Shown: positions 63,689 to 64,000 of the stretch, in pieces
How positions within the stretch are numbered: the stretch's first letter is position 1
Layout of the letters: every line of letters starts with the position of its first letter
Assembly (NCBI RefSeq): GCF_001522545.3
Contig: NC_031771.1
Span: 30,322,884-30,386,883, forward strand
Direction of reading: 5' to 3'
DNA from: Parus major
Taxonomy: Eukaryota > Chordata > Aves > Passeriformes > Paridae
DNA length: 64,000 bases
Translations under genes and position numbers: made by a program
Notes under the pieces: generated by a model
What the model saw: the letters and a program-made list of their open reading frames with translations, nothing else
Databases searched by the model: none
Told to the model about the DNA's origin: nothing

Positions 63689-64000
63689 CATGGAATCACA
63701 GAATCACAGAATGGGTCAGGTTGGAAGGGACCACAGTGATTTGGTCTGGTCCAGCCTCCCTGCTCAAGCAGGGTCATCCCAGAGCACACAGCACAGGATT
63801 GCATCCAGCAGGTTCTTGAATATCTCCAGTGAGGGAGACCCCACAGCCTCTCTGGGCAGCCTGTTCCAGTGCTCTGTCACCCACACAGTAAGGGAGTTCT
63901 TCCTCATGTTCAGGTGGAACCTCCTGTGCATCAGTTCCTGCCTGTTGCCTCTTTGTCCTATTGCTCTGCACCACTGGCAGAACCTGGAAACATCCTCTTG
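63689..64000 (-). mobile_element. CR1 retrotransposon 3' end, cut by the window edge
   Basis: The minus strand ends with three direct repeats of the GATTCTGTG type, the diagnostic CR1 3' terminus, at 63689-63710. On plus it is preceded by GGTTGGAAGGGACCACAGTG and continues leftward into ORF2 through the CCTGTTCCAGTGCTCTGTCA block to the window end. It is much better preserved than the other CR1 copies here and belongs to the same subfamily as the 42.6-43.1 kb copy. Confidence 0.95.

Noticed and set aside
1..64000. CRISPR arrays, operons, phage or plasmid systems, tRNA and rRNA genes
   Set aside because: No spaced direct-repeat arrays, Shine-Dalgarno-led gene series or recognisable tRNA/rRNA sequences were seen. 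The content is that of a vertebrate chromosome.

Overview
The window reads as avian nuclear DNA. It carries several CR1 retrotransposon 3' ends, some with the typical ATTCTRTG-like terminal repeats, which are a bird and reptile hallmark. It also carries degenerate endogenous-retrovirus LTR-like pieces, a (GATA)n microsatellite, an AT-rich CpG-depleted background and one sharp CpG island. There are no prokaryotic features. Species cannot be decided from the sequence. Most open reading frames longer than 60 codons are AT-rich chance frames.

The main gene signal is on the minus strand. A CpG island at about 23.5-24.3 kb holds a perfect CRE (TGACGTCA), GC boxes, a G-quadruplex-capable stretch and a strong splice donor (CTG|GTGAGTG) at 23865/23864. 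This points to a first exon transcribed toward lower coordinates. Reading the minus strand from there, I assembled a tentative chain of short coding exons in which acceptor, open frame, donor and codon phase all agree. The start ATG is at 17281. Exons follow near 15.1, 14.6, 13.3, 12.2, 10.0, 8.4, 7.3 and 6.9 kb. A terminal pair lies at 0.75-0.5 kb, with stop codon 513-511 and an AATAAA signal at 322-317. Exons between 6.9 and 0.75 kb are probably missing from the model. I do not recognise the product; one exon encodes a basic, nuclear-localisation-like stretch. The model is inference: promoter and exon 1 are well supported, individual exons moderately to weakly.

Region by region: 0.3-0.75 kb is the putative 3' end. 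0.75-6.9 kb is putative intron with an inverted pair of LTR-like copies at 3.06-3.67 kb. 6.9-17.3 kb holds the candidate coding exons. 17.3-23.86 kb is putative intron 1 with three old CR1 pieces and a candidate 53-codon ORF. 23.5-24.3 kb is the promoter island. 24.3-64 kb is a gene-poor AT-rich stretch with CR1 elements (31.3, 42.6-43.1, 57.1 and 63.7-64.0 kb), an LTR tail at 36.7 kb, microsatellites and small tandem duplications. A few unproven ORFs and one odd CpG-rich palindrome (62.6 kb) also lie there.
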